Shown here: positions 62,159 through 64,000 of the stretch, one piece after another
Layout of the letters: each line of letters starts with the position of its first letter
Numbering within the stretch: the first letter of the stretch is position 1
Assembly (NCBI RefSeq): GCF_019929345.1
Contig: NZ_JAHZPJ010000001.1
Location: forward strand, 124,001 to 188,000
Source: Streptococcus oralis
GTDB lineage: Bacteria; Bacillota; Bacilli; Lactobacillales; Streptococcaceae
Length of the DNA: 64,000 nt
Direction: 5' to 3'
Notes under the pieces: model-generated
What the model was told of the DNA's origin: nothing
Seen by the model: the letters and a program-made list of their open reading frames with translations, nothing else
Databases searched by the model: none
Translations under genes and position numbers: made by a program

Positions 62159-62692
62159 CTAACCATACAAGGTTTGATACATTTTTTTCATGAAGTCATC
62201 AATCTCGCTTTGAACACTTCTCAACAAGTAATCTTCTTCGGCTTGTGAGATAGAAACAATCTCTCTTTTCCCGTTACCATTTTGCTGAGAATAGCTGGAA
62301 TCAATTAAATTCAGATTTTTATCTAAAATAAAAGCTACATGCGTTTGTTTTTCATTAATCTGTGTAATGAAAAATAACTGAAAATCCTTAGCATCCTTTT
62401 TGGGAGGGCTAATTTTCAAATGTAACTCTCCTTCTATTTCTAATGGATAAATAACTCCATCCAATCGAATAGCTCCGTCAGAAGGAATAGTATAGCCTGC
62501 CTTGCGGATGTCAGGTGCATATTTTTCTGATGCCATCAAACGATGAAGAACTTCAATTCTTTCATTTTTTTCAAAAGCTTCTTTTAAAGCACTAGATTGT
62601 CGGAAATGATTGTAAGCAAAATATGAAGGGATTGCTAATAGGAACAAAAACAATACAATCAACCATTTAAGCTGTTTTACTTTATCTGACAT
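62159..62692 (-). CDS. Membrane-anchored hypothetical protein, tandem paralogue 2
   Basis: A 177-residue protein with an N-terminal membrane segment (about 10-28). It shares VLHRLMASEKYAPDIRKAGY, PSDGAIRLDGVI and FMKKMYQTLYG with paralogue 1. The 50 bases after each stop codon are also similar, so the duplicated unit includes 3' flank. Function unknown. Confidence 0.6.
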   Translation of the reverse strand: MSDKVKQLKWLIVLFLFLLAIPSYFAYNHFRQSSALKEAFEKNERIEVLHRLMASEKYAPDIRKAGYTIPSDGAIRLDGVIYPLEIEGELHLKISPPKKDAKDFQLFFITQINEKQTHVAFILDKNLNLIDSSYSQQNGNGKREIVSISQAEEDYLLRSVQSEIDDFMKKMYQTLYG

Positions 62693-62744
62693 TCATCTTT
62701 CCTCTATTCAACACTCACTTTCAAATAGGTGTCATTATCAGTTC

Positions 62745-63374
62745 TCACTCGTCTTCCTCGTCGTCATAAACTCGTTCACCATGGATTTGGATGTATTCTT
62801 CATTTCTGCGGTCATCTTCTTCCCAAACTGGGTCTCTCACATCGTCCAAAAAGGGAATTTCTTCCAAACTCAGCTCATTAGCTTCTTCATAACTCATCGA
62901 AAGGATATCCTCATGCCGATTTTTAAATTCCTCCACACTTAACCAGCTCTCTTTATCATCTTCGCTAATCTGACCATCAATAGCAGTCGAAATTTCAATG
63001 GCCATAATATACATAGCTCGTTTATCAACAGTGAGAAAGTCAAGGTGGGTAGAAGCTAAACGTAGACAGTCTCCTTTTTCTCGATAGTCTGTTGCTGGAT
63101 TGTCTTCAAAATCTAATTCAAGGTTTTCATATATATGACTTCCAAATTCGTTGGTAATCCCTTCTTTCAACTGAACATTATTCCATCTATTATCATGCAT
63201 CCACTTATTCAATTTCAAGTGAATAGTTGGGTCTGTTTTAAATGGGCGAGTATTCCCAAAATAAGAAATATCTACTGTCTTCCCATCTTTAGTATCAAAC
63301 CACATTCTCTTCGCTAGTTCTAAATAGTCAAACGGAATTTCTTTGGTATAATCGCCTTTGATATATAGTCTCAC
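62745..63374 (-). CDS. Acidic hypothetical protein, tandem paralogue B
   Basis: A 209-residue soluble acidic protein from MRLYIKGDYTKEIPFDYLE. The first 110 residues differ from paralogue A in many places, but residues 110-209 (TVDKRAMYIMAIEISTAIDG to the end YDDEEDE) are nearly identical. Its ATG overlaps the stop of paralogue A by 4 bases. It resembles cytosolic immunity proteins in size and acidity, but I know no family for it. Confidence 0.6.
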   Translation of the reverse strand: MRLYIKGDYTKEIPFDYLELAKRMWFDTKDGKTVDISYFGNTRPFKTDPTIHLKLNKWMHDNRWNNVQLKEGITNEFGSHIYENLELDFEDNPATDYREKGDCLRLASTHLDFLTVDKRAMYIMAIEISTAIDGQISEDDKESWLSVEEFKNRHEDILSMSYEEANELSLEEIPFLDDVRDPVWEEDDRRNEEYIQIHGERVYDDEEDE

Positions 63375-64000
63375 TCGTCTTCCTCGTCATCATAAACTGG
63401 CTCGCCATGGATTTTGATGTATTCTTCATTTCTACGGTCATCTTCTTCCCAGACTGGGTCTCTTACATCGTCCATAAACGGAATTTCTCCCAAACTCAGC
63501 TCATTAGCTTCTTCATAACTCATCGAAAGGATATCCTCATGCCGGTTTTTAAATTCCTCCACACTTAACCAGCTCTCTTTATCATCTTCGCTAATCTGAC
63601 CATCAATAGCAGTCGCAATTTCAATGGCCATAATATACATAGCTCGTTTATCAACAGTGAGAAGGTCAAGGTGCTTAGAAGCAATTCTTAAACATTCACC
63701 TTTCTCACGAAAGTCCGACATGATAGCATCTTCATAGTCTAACTGTATATATTCTGACTTATGGGATAAAAAATCATACTTTATCCCTTCCTTAATCTGA
63801 ACACTTTTCCATCTATCATCATGAGTTTTCTTGTCTAATTCTAAGTGAATAGAAAGTTTCTCAATTGGTAGTTCTAGATACCCAGCATACGACAAATCCG
63901 GCTCTTTTCCATCTTTTTCCTCAAACCACATCCTTTTCGCTAGTTCCATGTAATCAAATGGAATTTCTTTGGTGTAATCGCCTTTGATGTAAACTTTCAT
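63371..64000 (-). CDS. Acidic hypothetical protein, tandem paralogue A
   Basis: A 209-residue soluble protein from MKVYIKGDYTKEIPFDYME; the start codon is the last three bases of the window, so its ribosome site cannot be seen and a longer start is not excluded. It shares the N-terminal 17 residues and the whole C-terminal half with paralogue B. A variable centre (about 25-95) would be the place for specificity toward different toxins. Confidence 0.6.
   Translation of the reverse strand: MKVYIKGDYTKEIPFDYMELAKRMWFEEKDGKEPDLSYAGYLELPIEKLSIHLELDKKTHDDRWKSVQIKEGIKYDFLSHKSEYIQLDYEDAIMSDFREKGECLRIASKHLDLLTVDKRAMYIMAIEIATAIDGQISEDDKESWLSVEEFKNRHEDILSMSYEEANELSLGEIPFMDDVRDPVWEEDDRRNEEYIKIHGEPVYDDEEDE

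Overview
The window is chromosomal DNA of a low-GC streptococcus of the mitis group (S. mitis, S. oralis, S. infantis or a close relative). Three things point there: gene order and protein sequences close to Streptococcus pneumoniae (gmk to stkP, secA to recG, ftsA to ileS), a NanA-type YSIRK/LPXTG sialidase, and a BOX-type repeat. It is unlikely to be a typical pneumococcus: StkP has three PASTA domains and a polyserine tail instead of four PASTA domains, and the gene neighbourhood of nanA differs. Almost every gene is on the minus strand. The exceptions are sstT with its neighbour and an IS remnant.

Layout: 1-2.1 kb, the 5' part of mvaS and a split ThrE-type exporter. 2.2-10.5 kb, a long operon read gmk-rpoZ-priA-fmt-rsmB-phpP-stkP. 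10.7-12.3 kb, rny. 12.4-14.9 kb, an accessory insert holding a membrane-anchored KAP-like P-loop NTPase and a yefM/yoeB module whose toxin has a nonsense codon. 15-22.9 kb, tmcAL, a methyltransferase, and the rsfS-yqeK-nadD-yhbY-yqeH-yqeG group, broken by two strongly structured non-coding stretches, then corA and an MscS channel. 23-25.2 kb, plus-strand sstT and an ArAE-type membrane protein.

25.3-30.4 kb is a graveyard-like array of polymorphic-toxin cassettes: C-terminal nuclease tips without N-terminal halves (one HNH-like, two PoNe-like), each directly followed by an immunity gene, plus extra immunity genes and relics. An IS3-family fragment separates this array from nanA and ends 3 bp from the nanA stop codon. 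30.8-35.5 kb is a host-glycan unit: nanA and an acetyl esterase gene, each with a cre-like catabolite site, and a small gene for a 23-residue peptide with a CiaR-like box. 35.6-43.9 kb holds a BOX repeat, recG, alr, acpS, two tandem DAHP synthases and secA. 44-47.8 kb has a small membrane protein and ileS under an isoleucine T-box. 47.8-53.9 kb is the division cluster ftsA-ftsZ-yggS-sepF-ylmG-ylmH-divIVA, with an extra mini-DivIVA gene. 54-58 kb has a YwaF-like membrane protein, a NUDIX hydrolase, murF and ddl.

58.1-64 kb is a second accessory cluster of duplicated small proteins, most with one N-terminal membrane segment, including a TipC-like immunity protein. It fits a collection of immunity genes against exported (type VII/LXG-type) toxins. 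Duplication, mosaic exchange and nonsense mutation are visible in both accessory clusters. No tRNA, rRNA or CRISPR array was seen.
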